A DNA stretch of 64,000 nt from Cladochytrium replicatum (taxonomy: Eukaryota; Chytridiomycota; Chytridiomycetes; Cladochytriales; Cladochytriaceae): positions 1-64,000 of the forward strand of contig JAHLKD010000145.1 of the NCBI GenBank assembly GCA_025526935.1, written 5' to 3'. The position numbers were made by a program, and so were the translations under genes. Of this stretch, positions 10,966-22,783 are shown piece by piece (position 1 is the stretch's first letter; the number at the start of each line of letters is the position of its first letter). Below the pieces are notes generated by a model, which was not told where the DNA came from, ran no database searches, and saw only the letters and a program-made list of their open reading frames with translations.

Positions 10966-13900
10966 CACCCCCGCAGTCAAAGCTGCGGTAGACAATGAGG
11001 ATATTGGTATGAGCATTGAGTCGCACGTCTGTTTGTTGGTAATGTATGTATTAGTCAACAAGGGTCAAATCAGATTGACGTGTAAGACCAAGTGCGCGTG
11101 TGAATTTTGAAAATAATTTGAATGTCAAGGGTTTTGTGAAAATATCAGCAATTTGGTTCTCAGTATCAATATCTCTGAGTTCCTGCTGCTTCTGCTCAAT
11201 TTGAAGATTCACAAACTTTTCGCGAACATCCATGTGTTTAGTTCTGTGATCATTAAGCAGGTCATTGGCAATAGACTGTGTAGAGGTATTATCTTGCCAG
11301 AGGATCATGGGCTTACTTTTGCATGAAATACCAATGGTTGCCATGAGGTTTTTCATCCACTTCATCTCACGTGATAATTCATTCAATGCATATAACTCTG
11401 CTTCAGTGGAAGAGCAAGTTATAACCTGTTGCTTTGTAGACTGCCAGCAAACAGCTGCATTGGCAAACATTACAACATATCCTGTCCTGGAATAGCAAGC
11501 AGGATCATTTGCCCAGTCTGCATCAGCATATCCCATAGGGATGTGTTCATTTGATGCAAACTCATATACACCATCAGAGTGTACGTTGGGAGTGGGTATG
11601 TTGTTGCGTGTATAATGCAAACCATAGTCCCATGTTCCCAATAAGTAACGATGCAGGCGAGCTAGTGCCTTTTGTTCGCAAACTCGTGGTTCAACCTGAT
11701 GCTGTGCCAAGACATTGACAGCATAAGATAAATCAGGTCTGGTCTTTGTAGCTAGGTACGAGATTTTCATGAGTTCCGAGCGAAAAATAGTTGCATCATT
11801 TTTGGATAAAATAGGCAAGCTTGTGTCATGTTTGTAGTGAGAAGAAATAGGTGTTTTGGCTGGTTTAAGATTGGATTCCCATAATTTCAATCTCTGCAAT
11901 ATTTCCTTTGCATATTGAGCATTGGTTATGAAATAGCCATGAGTAGTTTTGATCAATTGCATTTTCAGAATCCATTTGGCTGTAGAGTGACTTCCAACCT
12001 TGAATGAGGAATTCAAGCCATCCATGAAGTCTTGGTAGCCATTTGGGTCTGGAGAGAAATGAAGAATATCATCTACATGAACAGTAGTGTGTTCACGTAT
12101 TTTCACAGTGGACTGTGAGTAGATGGTTTCATTTGCCAGAAATGACAAGCATCAGAAAGATCACAGATGTATCCTATGTCTTCATATTTTGCCCAGAGGC
12201 ATTTGTACCATTCTCTAGCAGCTTGATGTAAACCATATAAGCTTTTGACAAGATTACAAACTAATGGATTGCCAGATTCGTCAGTCTCTGTAAATCCATG
12301 GGGCATTTCAACATAAACATCTTCCTCAAGTGATGCATTCAGATATGCTCCTGTAATGTCAAATTGATAAATGTGTAATTTGACAATTGCAGCAAGAGCA
12401 ACTAGTAATCGAATTGTAGTGGTTTTCGCCACAGGAGAATAGGTTTTGTCGAAATCCATTCCCTGTATCTGGGAGAACCCTCTAACTACCCATCGTGCCT
12501 TGAATCGGATGATGTTGCCATCTTCATCAAGTTTGTATGAATAAACCCATTTGCCAGTGAGAAGGTTGTTCCCATTTGGCAAGATGCGTTTGTTCCATGT
12601 TCCCAAATTGATAAGTTGTTGATTTTCTTCACACATGGCTGCAAGCCAGTATGGCCATTCATCAGGTCGCGACATAGCTTCCTGGACTGTTTTGGGAATA
12701 CTTCTCAAGTGTCCTTGAGGTATAGGAATGTCGGGTGTACTCGATTTTGCTTTCTCATTTACATTGACATTGGGGATATTACGTCTCAACAAGGGATGTC
12801 TTCGCTGGGGATGAAATCTGTTTGTTGGAGTAACCATAGGTTGTTTGCCTTTAAGTTTGCGACGTTTGGCTTTGTGTGCAACAAATCCATAATCGTTGTC
12901 ATCATCTTCACCAATCCATTGTAAATCTTCCAAATCACTGTGGGAACCATCTTCATTTTGTTCTTGTACGTGTTGTACCGAAAGTGGTACATAAATAAGT
13001 GTTATCGTTTATGTTTAACGAATGGTTATAGTCGTTGGTGGTATCGTGCTCGTCATCAACATTTGAATCATGTTGGGACATAGGAGTAACATGCATTTCT
13101 GAGATATCCATTCGATGATAAAATCGTTGGTTGGGATCCAACTCCTCATCAGATGAGGTGTTAGCGCTATCATCAGAATCTGAGTCTGTAGTATTGTCAT
13201 TATCACTATTCATATCAGGTAAATTTGAAATATCAAAATGTTGACCCTGAGGAATAGGATAGTGTTTGGTGAGGTCATTTAAAGTTTGTGATGTTGGGTT
13301 TAAGCCAACAAATACTCCCTCATGAAAAGTAAAATGAAAATATTCGCTTATGCGTTTGGTATTAAGATTCAAAGCATGAATGATTTTCATATCTTCACCC
13401 TTATAACCCAGAAATAGTCCTAGCTCTGACTTCTCTGATACTTTGCGACTAGACCTTTGTTCTGGAGAGATCCAGAGACTAACCAGGGTACCAAAGGTGT
13501 GAATGATTGCCGGATCAATCAGGTTGTCAAAGTAAACAGTATGTGGTACATTCTTAGTTCTAGAATGGTAAACACAATTTTTGACAGTCGCAGCATAAAG
13601 GATGGCAAATTTGATGAACTGTAAAGTATGTGGAAGACCAGCTGTTTTCAGCATAGACTCGTACATCTCTTTCATTGAACGGACATTCCGTTCAGCAAGA
13701 CCATTTAGCTCTTTGACTGATGCAGGTGAAGGATGGGCATGTATGCGTGGTACCTTGTTACTGCACCAAGTCAAGAATTGGTTTGACAATAGTTCTCCAG
13801 AATCGGATCTCACTTCATAGACGTGAAGTGGCAGAAATCTATTTTCAACATCTGCAATGTGTCTTAGCATACTATCAGAGGCTTCGCTCTTTCGTTGCAA

Positions 13901-14361
13901 GAAGTAGATTGTGATGTGAGAACTGTACTCATCTACGATAATCTGCCAGTGACCTATTGTTTTGCCATTTCGGACAATTGGTACTGCATCAGTATGTAGG
14001 CGGTATAATTTCCTCAGTGCTGGACTTAGCGTTGAGTAAATTGGAGTTTGTACAGCCTTAGTCTGATTGCAAATTATGCAGTTCTGTAAAATAGACGAGT
14101 TAACAAAATCAAGTGCATCACTCCTGACTTTGGGCAGTTTCTTTCCCAGAGAATGTAAAGTTTGCAGGATTTTCCGCAAATGTATGTGACCAAATTGCTG
14201 GTGTAATCTAGCTAATTTGTTGATGGTCACAGCTGAAACGTTGTTTACTCCATTATCAGCCATTGTTTGGGAGTATAGACTTAATGTTGCAGATGAAGCT
14301 CCGTCTAAAACTTCACCCCCGTAATTTCTAGTTTTTGTTAGAATCTTTTGGGAAAACATTG
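10966..14361 (-). mobile_element. Copia family II pol half, - strand, truncated
   Basis: Reading from 14361 down: the integrase zinc-binding region (HH...CC, with QNCIICNQT), catalytic residues DAV / RSDSGEL / GLAERN, then reverse transcriptase (HVDDILHF) and RNase H (YADADWAND, IADIFTKPL), ending at the stop at 11051. There are two frame breaks, near 12960 and near 12112, so it cannot make a full Pol. The 5' half (gag, protease, 5' LTR) was removed where family I LTR C sits at 14362. Confidence 0.85.
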
Positions 14362-14960
14362 TGTTAAGTATTTCGATTGATGGACTTGGCCAATCCAGTC
14401 ATTGATAGTACAAAAACACAAACGCCCGATATACAGAAATGTCACTCTTCACTGAGCAACATTTCTAACTATTGAACTAAAGCATATAGATGATGATCTA
14501 TTACGAGTTTGGATACCTCCGGTTATTTCTTCATGGGTTATATTTATTGCAGCCATAGGTATAGTAAACTGTCATTACTTTTCTATCATCCACTTGTAGA
14601 AGTGAAGCCCGGATCAGATCACAGCAAAGGTTTACATATGATTAACGCGTTCGTGGGAATCATGTGTGAGAACAATCCTGTTGAGGAGAGCTAGATCTCA
14701 CGCACAGCTTAGCATGATTATGCTTCGCTACGCCTGTGAGAAGAAGAGTCAAACCTTATCGCTTCGATCCAGATCTTCCGGAAGGAAAAGCCAAAACGAC
14801 AGTACACTTATTTAAGGAGCCTGTGGCGATACACACAAGGAGCATTCTCTTGCGCTAGTACTTGTGACTCGCAATCTTCTTTATTCATCTCTTAGAAACA
14901 TTAACCCGTGAATTAGCAACACACACAACCTGAGGATCCAGACCACAGCTTTGTTCAACA
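14362..14960 (+). repeat. Copia family I LTR C
   Basis: 599-bp LTR. Left flank is family II pol sequence (aacattg); right flank is family I pol sequence (caccaacactg, equal to 6488 onward). It therefore joins two unrelated targets and cannot be a simple solo LTR. Confidence 0.92.
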
Positions 14961-15794
14961 CACCAACACTGTCCGATGCCGAGGCAACACAATTTCGATC
15001 AATGTTAATGAAGATATCGTACGTGGCGACTAAGACACGACCGGATATTTCATACGCAGTCAATATTTTGGCACAACATCAGATTGATCCTCGACAGTCA
15101 GAATCAAAGGCTCTCTATCGATTACAACGATATTTACTCGGTACTTGGGATTACGGTTTACACTATACACGGACTGGTATCACGTCTCCGATTCTAAGAC
15201 CCGACGGTCTCTACATGTTTGATTCGGCTAACAACCCACAAGGTTATGCCGATGCAGACTGGGCGGGCGATGCAGATAGATACTCACGAACCGGTTACGT
15301 GGTAATGTTCGCTAATGCGGCAATCAGTTGGCAGTCGATTCGACAACAGACTATTGCAGCCTCGTCGTCGGAAGCCGAACTGTATGCGCTGAACGAACTA
15401 TCGCGTGAGATGAAGTGGATGAAAAATCTTATGACGGGTATTGGAATTACGTCGTTCAATCCGCTCCGTTTATGGCAAGACAATCAATCCACCGAGTCTA
15501 TCGCAAACAATCTGTTCAACAACAAACGGACCAAACACATGGACGTTCGCGAGAGATTTGTGAATCTCCAAGTTGAACAGAAACATCAGGAGTTACACCA
15601 TATGGATACTTCTGATATGATCGCGGAGATCTTAACTAAACCTCTTGGAAGTAAATTATACCTTAAACACAGGGGCTCGTTAGGGCTAGTCAGTCAGTCT
15701 TCACTTAATATACTATCTTGAACGACCGGCTGGCGATGTCCATACAACTCACCTTTATTTCAATAGAATATCAACTTCAGCATTTACAGAAAGT
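14961..15794 (+). mobile_element. Copia family I 3' fragment (RT end and RNase H)
   Basis: Nearly identical to 6488-7322. It is open to the normal stop at 15721 and carries RNase H motifs (YADADWAGD, SSSEAELYAL, TKHMDVRERF). It is cut on the left by LTR C within RT and on the right by LTR D, which interrupts the 3' untranslated part after cagaaagt and so removes its polypurine tract. Confidence 0.9.
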
Positions 15795-16393
15795 TGTTAA
15801 GTATTTCGATTGATGGACTTGGCCAATCCAGTCATTGATAGTACAAAAACACAAACGCCCGATATACAGAAATGTCACTCTTCACTGAGCAACATTTCTA
15901 ACTATTGAACTAAAGCATATAGATGATGATCTATTACGAGTTTGGATACCTCCAGTTATTTCTTCATGGGTTATATTTATTGCGGCCATAGGTATAGTAA
16001 ACTGTCATTACTTTTCTATCATCCACTTGCAGAAGTGAAGCCCGGATCAGATCACAGCAAAGGTTTACATATGATTAACGCGTTCGTGGGAATCATGTGT
16101 GAGAACAATCCTGTTGAGGAGAGCTAGATCTCACGCACAGCTTAGCATGATTATGCTTCGCTACGCCTGTGAGAAGAAGAGTCAAACCTTATCGCTTCGA
16201 TCCAGATCTTCCGGAAGGAAAAGCCAAAACGACAGTACACTTATTTAAGGAGCCTGTGGCGATACACACAAGGAGCATTCTCTTGCGCTAGTACTTGTGA
16301 CTCGCAATCTTCTTTATTCATCTCTTAGAAACATTAACCCGTGAATTAGCAACACACACAACCTGAGGATCCAGACCACAGCTTTGTTCAACA
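15795..16393 (+). repeat. Copia family I LTR D (5' LTR of copy 2)
   Basis: 599-bp LTR, identical to LTR B at the diagnostic positions checked. It is the 5' LTR of the intact copy. Left flank is aaagt. Confidence 0.93.
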
Positions 16394-16444
16394 CAATAGT
16401 TACGAATCGTTGCTTAACACATTTCTTTGGACAACAACGACAAG

Positions 16445-19400
16445 ATGGGTTCAGGATCGAATGACACCACATCTTCGCGGCCGAAGCCATTCACCGGTAA
16501 AACGCTGCAGGATTTCGATCTGTACATGGAACAAGTGCAGACTTACGCAAACTTACGTGGCGGCGCTGGCACTATGCTTCTCCAAGAACCAATGGCTCTT
16601 CCTGATAATCCGAATTACGAGGCGGAAGGAAATCGCCCACAGCGTCCGATAGTCATCGCCGGAGCTGCTGGCGGAGCTGCTAACGAAGCACGAGCACAAT
16701 GGGAAGCAGAACTACGTGAACATTTGGCGATCGTCACACACAACAGTCACTTACGTACGCAATATCGTGCTGAGATGCAAGATTACCGTGCACAACAAGC
16801 GGACAATAACGTCGCAGTTGGAATTCTATGCGAATGTTTCCCAAAACGCGACATGAATCGAGTCAGAGCTTATGCGTCAGCAAAAGGCAAAGTCGATGGA
16901 CTTCGCCGAATTTTCAGTGCTGGCGGACAAGCTCCGATCGAATCGTCTATGTGGGAGCAACGGCTGGTAGATCTGAAATGTACGAACGGTCAGTCGGCAG
17001 AAAGCGTTCAGCAGTTTGTGACCGACCTCACTGAGTTATTCGAACTCAAACTGAACTCTTTACCGGACGAACTCGTAATCAAGGATCTACTAAACCGGTT
17101 AGTCGCAAAAATCACGATGCAGACAATTGAACTACGGACCCTCGTACCTTTTCTCGGAAAAATGATCACTTCTGCGTATGCCGAATGGGAACCGGCGTTA
17201 ATACAAGATCCAATTGATGCTGCAAATCCGAATGCTCCGCGACCATTCCACCAAAAGCCAACGCATTACTTCGAAACAGTGTCAAATATCTTGACCGACC
17301 TCAACCAATTGGTCCAACTCAACGTCACCATGGATGCCGGTGGGCCGAATGGGACAAAGAAGGCCATGAAGGCAAAGGCAAAGAAAGCGAAGGCGAAAGC
17401 GAAAGCCAAGGTTGCGAAGTCGGAGGATATTTGTACCTTGCATCCGAACTCATCTCACACCAATGCTCAATGCCGTAAGCAGGGTGCCTCGGGTGGCTCA
17501 GGCAGTAGCGGTGGGAGTAGCAGTTCCACTCGGACCAGGCAGTCGCAGGACTCCAGGTCGTCCACATCTTCTTCTGCAAAGAAGACAGATCTCACATGCA
17601 ATTTCTGTGGCAAACGAGGACACAAGCAGTCGGCGTGTAAACGCTATCTCACTGCAAAGAGTCTTTGTTTAGACACGGATTTTCGTGCATTCATTGCCAG
17701 CCGTGGCGATGCAGGTGATGATTCGTCGGAGGACGAATCTACCGCCAAACCGGTGTTGACCAAGAAGGTAATCTTTGACCTTACCCAACCTACTTCTGTT
17801 GATAAAGATGCTGACACATACATCGGAAATATGTTTTCGATAGTGAACGCACACTCGGCACAGAAGGTTGTCCGTGTACATGTTCAAGCAAAGGATCGTG
17901 TGGGTTTGCTTGATACAGGCGCAACTGTTTGGATGACACCTAATCGTCATGCCTTTAGTTCGCTGACGTATACGAATGACGAGGACGTGGTGGAACTAGC
18001 GGATAGTCATACAATTCCAGTTTGTGGTTTTGGAGATGTATCTGTAGTTTTACCCAATGGGCGAATTAAGATAATACACAACGCACTTTATGTTCCTGAT
18101 CTCGAAGACACACTTGCATCAGTGTGTAGTATCATTGGAGACTCCGGGGACATTGTGAGTTTCACCAAAGACAAGGTTATCCTCACGCATGGTGATACGG
18201 ATGAACACGTTATTATTGGGCGACGGGAAAGAGATTTGTACTATCTCTATGCTGATGTTAGTACCGTCGGAACTCACCAACCGCGGCATGTGATTGCTCA
18301 ACGAGCTAAAGCAGTAGCGGTATCCGCAGAAGGTCTCGATCAGTCGATGGACTTTACGTCCGGTGTACGATCTTCTCACGCGATGGGTCTCGATGTAATG
18401 TCAGACAACAACATTCGTCAAACGAACGATGATGAATGTCAACGAGCATCTCAAGATACAGTTGGAGTGAGCACCAACTTATCGCCAGTGACAGTACACG
18501 AACTTGCAAAGTTACACCAGCAGTTTGGTCACATCCACTTACGGACAATCTTTCGAACGGCAGAGAAGCTCAACATCAAAATGCCCAAGGTTGAACCGGA
18601 TGCATTCAATCTTGTCAACAAATCAATTATGCAGAATTGTTTGGTCTGTAGTCGCACGAAGCTGAAGCAGAAGCCGATTTATTCTACAATAAGTCGAGCT
18701 CCGAGGAAACTTTTCCGTCTGTTTTCCGATGTCGTACGTTTAATCTACGACGGACAGAAGAAGAGATATTGGCAGATCATTGTCGACGAACAACCTCGTT
18801 TCATCACAATCTACTTCCTGAATCGAAAGAGTGATGCGGTGGATAGTATGATTCGACATATCGCTGATGTGGAAAATCGCAATCACCCATTACACGTTGC
18901 TGAACTACGTTCCGATTCAGGAGAATTGATTACTAAACGGTTGATCCAATGGTGCAATACCAAGATTCCTCGCATCCGCGTCCACCCAGCTCCTCCGTCA
19001 GTAAAGGAACTCGATGGTCTATCAGAGCGGAATATACAATCGATCAAGTATATGTCGGACGCGATGCTGCTACAAGCTGGACTACCACGAACACTTCAAT
19101 TCGTGCAACTCTCCATCCTATACGCTGCGGTCGTCAAGAACGCTACTTTCCATTCAGCTGTGAATGCGATTCCGTACTGTGCTTACCTTGACAAGCGGAT
19201 AGATTTGGCAACTATCCACGCCTTTGGAACACTCGTTAGTTTGTGGATCTCACACGAACAAAGGTTGGCGCGCAGAATCCGAGACAAGTCTGAACTAGGT
19301 CTGTTTCTCGGATACAAGGGTGAAGACCTGAAGATCGTCATAGCACTCAATTTTCGGACAAACACAATAGGCGAATACTTCCATGTTACGTTCCACGAGG

Positions 19401-21628
19401 GAGTTTTTGTTGGTTATAATCCTACCCGACAGTTACTCGACGATCTTACGGTACAATATCCACTGAAGGCCGGGACATATTTCGATGTTGATCAAATACC
19501 AACCGGGGATCAGGGGGTGCAAGAGACGACTGTTGAGTTTGTCTCAGACAATTTCCCGATTTCTACCGTTGCAGACGAAGAAATCGATGAGGATATAAAC
19601 GACGACCCCATATATTACCGCTTAGAAGAAGCCGGTGACATGCATGTTGTTGAACATTTACATGGACTAGACGATGATGACCCAGACGATGCTGATTATG
19701 ATCCAAATGCTGATTTATCGACTCCACAATCCATTACTGAAGAATCTCCGAATTTGTCTTCCGTATCTCCTGTAGAGGAATATGATGCACAACTCGAAAG
19801 TGATCTTCAATTCATTGGAGAAGATGTCGACGAAGCGTATGCAGCAAGAAAACGAAAACGTCAAGCAAGTGCAAATTTGTCGAACGCCAAAAGGAAACAA
19901 AATTCCTTGTTTACCCGGTCCGTTCCTAATATCGATTGGACCCTGAAGGCCGATTCCTCATATCCAACACAACCAATTGCGAATGGAAATATACGGACTG
20001 CACCAAAGACTCTTCGTGAGGCTTTATCACGATCCGATGAGGCTCCATTCTGGTTAGCGGCGATGAAGGAGGAAGTTACACAACTAGTCGGCAACAATAC
20101 TTGGGCTGAAACGTTTTTACCTGATGGACGGAATTTATTATCGGGCAAATGGGTGTTCACATATAAGCTTGACGAACATGGCAATATTACTCGATTCAAA
20201 GCACGTTGGGTCGTACGAGGATTTTCACAGATTGAAGGATTGGATTTCGATGAAACCTATTCTCCAGTTACGAAAACGTCCACGATCCGTTTTCTGATTG
20301 CATTAGCAGCATTAGTCGGCATGATCATATTCCAGTTTGATATCAAGGGTGCATATCTCAATGCGATACTGGAAGAAGAGAACTACGTCGAACTCCCTCA
20401 TGGTTTCGGACGAGTAGATTTCCAGAATAGACCCATCGTCTGCAGACTTATCAAAAGTCTGTACGGTCTACACCAGGCAGCTCGAGAATGGTACAAAACT
20501 CTTTGGAAACAATATCTCAGTGTTGGTTTCGTGCGGAATATTGCAGACATCTGTCATTTCTGGCGATACAATCCAACAAATAATACCCGCGAACACACTA
20601 CCGTTCATGTCGATGATATACTACATTTTTCCACAGATCCAAACGCATATCATCGGTTTCAGACCGATTTGGAAACTTCGTTCACAGTAGGCAGTACTTC
20701 GAAGGCGAAATGGATTCTGAAAATGGAGTTATTGCAGACAACGGAAGGATATTTCCTTAGCAATGCATTGTACATAAAGAAGATTCTCGAAGAAGCGAAT
20801 TTATGGGGTACCAACATCAAACCGACCAAAACACCGATGTCAAAATCATATATCTTTGATGAGACCACACCAACACTGTCCGATGCCGAGGCAACACAAT
20901 TTCGATCAATGTTAATGAAGATATCGTACGTGGCGACTAAGACACGACCGGATATTTCATACGCAGTCAATATTTTGGCACAACATCAGATTGATCCTCG
21001 ACAGTCAGAATCAAAGGCTCTCTATCGATTACAACGATATTTACTCGGTACTTGGGATTACGGTTTACACTATACACGGACTGGTATCACGTCTCCGATG
21101 CTAAGACCCGACGGTCTCTACATGTTTGATTCGGCTAACAACCCACAAGGTTATGCCGATGCAGACTGGGCGGGCGATGCAGATAGATACTCACGAACCG
21201 GTTACGTGGTAATGTTCGCTAATGCGGCAATCAGTTGGCAGTCGATTCGACAACAGACTATTGCAGCCTCGTCGTCGGAAGCCGAACTGTATGCGCTGAA
21301 CGAACTATCGCGTGAGATGAAGTGGATGAAAAATCTTATGACGGGTATTGGAATTACGTCGTTCAATCCGCTCCGTTTATGGCAAGACAATCAATCCACC
21401 GAGTCTATCGCAAACAATCTGTTCAACAACAAACGGACCAAACACATGGACGTTCGCGAGAGATTTGTGAATCTCCAAGTTGAACAGAAACATCAGGAGT
21501 TATACCATATGGATACTTCTGATATGATCGCGGACATCTTAACTAAACCTCTTGGAAGTAAATTATACCTTAAACACAGGGGCTCGTTGGGGCTAGTCAG
21601 TCAGTCTTCACTTAATATACTATCTTGA
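16445..21628 (+). CDS. Ty1/copia Gag-Pol polyprotein (intact, family I)
   Basis: A single open frame of 1727 codons from the first ATG. Domains in order: Gag (about residues 1-400) with a lysine/alanine-rich stretch near 320 and a CCHC knuckle near 400; aspartic protease with LLDTGA near 485; integrase with the HH-CC zinc site (HQQFGHIHLR...CLVC) and catalytic D, D, E seen in DVV, RSDSGEL and GLSERN; an acidic linker and a lysine/arginine-rich patch (ARKRKRQ); reverse transcriptase with FDIKGAYLNA and HVDDILHF, a variant of YVDD; and RNase H ending IADILTKPLG. All catalytic motifs are present, so it could be autonomous. Gag and Pol share one frame, so a Gag excess would have to come from processing or splicing rather than frameshifting. 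Confidence 0.95.
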   Translation: MGSGSNDTTSSRPKPFTGKTLQDFDLYMEQVQTYANLRGGAGTMLLQEPMALPDNPNYEAEGNRPQRPIVIAGAAGGAANEARAQWEAELREHLAIVTHNSHLRTQYRAEMQDYRAQQADNNVAVGILCECFPKRDMNRVRAYASAKGKVDGLRRIFSAGGQAPIESSMWEQRLVDLKCTNGQSAESVQQFVTDLTELFELKLNSLPDELVIKDLLNRLVAKITMQTIELRTLVPFLGKMITSAYAEWEPALIQDPIDAANPNAPRPFHQKPTHYFETVSNILTDLNQLVQLNVTMDAGGPNGTKKAMKAKAKKAKAKAKAKVAKSEDICTLHPNSSHTNAQCRKQGASGGSGSSGGSSSSTRTRQSQDSRSSTSSSAKKTDLTCNFCGKRGHKQSACKRYLTAKSLCLDTDFRAFIASRGDAGDDSSEDESTAKPVLTKKVIFDLTQPTSVDKDADTYIGNMFSIVNAHSAQKVVRVHVQAKDRVGLLDTGATVWMTPNRHAFSSLTYTNDEDVVELADSHTIPVCGFGDVSVVLPNGRIKIIHNALYVPDLEDTLASVCSIIGDSGDIVSFTKDKVILTHGDTDEHVIIGRRERDLYYLYADVSTVGTHQPRHVIAQRAKAVAVSAEGLDQSMDFTSGVRSSHAMGLDVMSDNNIRQTNDDECQRASQDTVGVSTNLSPVTVHELAKLHQQFGHIHLRTIFRTAEKLNIKMPKVEPDAFNLVNKSIMQNCLVCSRTKLKQKPIYSTISRAPRKLFRLFSDVVRLIYDGQKKRYWQIIVDEQPRFITIYFLNRKSDAVDSMIRHIADVENRNHPLHVAELRSDSGELITKRLIQWCNTKIPRIRVHPAPPSVKELDGLSERNIQSIKYMSDAMLLQAGLPRTLQFVQLSILYAAVVKNATFHSAVNAIPYCAYLDKRIDLATIHAFGTLVSLWISHEQRLARRIRDKSELGLFLGYKGEDLKIVIALNFRTNTIGEYFHVTFHEGVFVGYNPTRQLLDDLTVQYPLKAGTYFDVDQIPTGDQGVQETTVEFVSDNFPISTVADEEIDEDINDDPIYYRLEEAGDMHVVEHLHGLDDDDPDDADYDPNADLSTPQSITEESPNLSSVSPVEEYDAQLESDLQFIGEDVDEAYAARKRKRQASANLSNAKRKQNSLFTRSVPNIDWTLKADSSYPTQPIANGNIRTAPKTLREALSRSDEAPFWLAAMKEEVTQLVGNNTWAETFLPDGRNLLSGKWVFTYKLDEHGNITRFKARWVVRGFSQIEGLDFDETYSPVTKTSTIRFLIALAALVGMIIFQFDIKGAYLNAILEEENYVELPHGFGRVDFQNRPIVCRLIKSLYGLHQAAREWYKTLWKQYLSVGFVRNIADICHFWRYNPTNNTREHTTVHVDDILHFSTDPNAYHRFQTDLETSFTVGSTSKAKWILKMELLQTTEGYFLSNALYIKKILEEANLWGTNIKPTKTPMSKSYIFDETTPTLSDAEATQFRSMLMKISYVATKTRPDISYAVNILAQHQIDPRQSESKALYRLQRYLLGTWDYGLHYTRTGITSPMLRPDGLYMFDSANNPQGYADADWAGDADRYSRTGYVVMFANAAISWQSIRQQTIAASSSEAELYALNELSREMKWMKNLMTGIGITSFNPLRLWQDNQSTESIANNLFNNKRTKHMDVRERFVNLQVEQKHQELYHMDTSDMIADILTKPLGSKLYLKHRGSLGLVSQSSLNILS

Positions 21629-21755
21629 ACGACCGGCTGGCGATGTCCATACAACTCACCTTTATTTCAATAGAATATCAACTTCAGCATTTACAGAAAG
21701 TTATGATCGGTTGAGTGATACTCTCGGTTGTACCTATCTAATGACTGAGGGGGTG

Positions 21756-22352
21756 TGTTAAGTATTTCGATTGATGGACTTGGCCAATCCAGTCATTGAT
21801 AGTACAAAAACACAAACGCCCGATATACAGAAATGTCACTCTTCACTGAGCAACATTTCTAACTATTGAACTAAAGCATAGATGATGATCTATTACGAGT
21901 TTGGATACCTCCAGTTATTTCTTCATGGGTTATATTTATTGCGGCCATAGGTATAGTAAACTGTCATTACTTTTCTATCATCCACTTGTAGAAGTGAAGC
22001 CCGGATCAGATCACAGCAAAGGTTTACATATGATTAACGCGTTCGTGGGAATCATGTGTGAGAACAATCCTGTTGAGGAGAGCTAGATCTCACGCACAGC
22101 TTAGCATGATTATGCTTCGCTACGCCTGTGAGAAGAAGAGTCAAACCTTATCGCTTCGATCCAGATCTTCCGGAAGGAAAAGCCAAAACGACAGTACACT
22201 TATTTAAGGAGCCTGTGGCGATACACACAAGGAGCATTCTCTTGCGCTAGTACTTGTGACTCGCAATCTTCTTTATTCATCTCTTAGAAACATTAACCCG
22301 TGAATTAGCAACACACACAACCTGAGGATCCAGACCACAGCTTTGTTCAACA
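21756..22352 (+). repeat. Copia family I LTR E (3' LTR of copy 2)
   Basis: 597-bp LTR; the 2-bp shortening is at agcata(ta)gatgatg. It is followed by aatatcat, which belongs to a family II LTR. Confidence 0.93.
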
Positions 22353-22411
22353 AATATCATAGTCGAGTATGATATAACTGTCAGCAGCAAACTGATTAGC
22401 ATCACATTCTT
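22353..22411 (-). repeat. Copia family II LTR fragment
   Basis: About 59 bp matching the inverted family II LTR from about 10685 to 10754 (gtatgataactg-like core, cagcagcaaactgattagc). It is slightly shortened in the palindrome and stops abruptly at about 22411. It shows that LTR E was inserted in a family II LTR. The next 160 bp up to the hAT element hold nothing I can assign. Confidence 0.7.
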
Positions 22412-22582
22412 ATAGCATACATTCCTGTAACATTCCGGCTAAGAACACCGGGCCTGTATCTTCCCACGACAAACATTACCAACACCGTGCCTCGAGCTAC
22501 AAAGAAGCGAGCTTTGAAACAATCCAAACCATCATCTGAAAGAGAATCAAGTGCAGAACCAGTGACTGCACATTAAGGATCG

Positions 22583-22750
22583 GCGGGTTTTAGGGTCTTT
22601 CGGGTCGGGTCCGGGTCCATTGACTAAATGTACCCGACCCGAGTGCCGGGTTTTCATGGAAAATTTTCGGGTCGGATCCGGGTCGGGTATCGGGTCCAGT
22701 AGGAAAACCCTTCTCGGGTCAAAAGTCAGACCCGAGTAAAACCCGATGTG
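22583..22750 (+). repeat. Left subterminal GGGTC-rich stretch of the hAT-like element
   Basis: Repeated GGGTC/CGGGT words (gggtcgggtccgggtcc and similar) interspersed with short spacers. The mirror-image stretch is near the right end, so together they form long imperfect subterminal inverted repeats. Confidence 0.75.
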
Positions 22751-22783
22751 ATAGAGAATCTAAAACGAAGCTATTGTTCTTTC

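Larger units (their letters stand above)
15795..22352 (+). mobile_element. Copia family I retrotransposon, copy 2 (apparently intact)
   Basis: LTR D (15795-16393), internal region with an uninterrupted gag-pol, polypurine tract gactgaggggg before 21754, and LTR E (21756-22352). The two LTRs differ by one substitution and a 2-bp deletion in LTR E that I could see, which indicates a young element. The flanks (aaagt left, aatat right) do not match, so the ends may come from different insertions. Confidence 0.93.
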
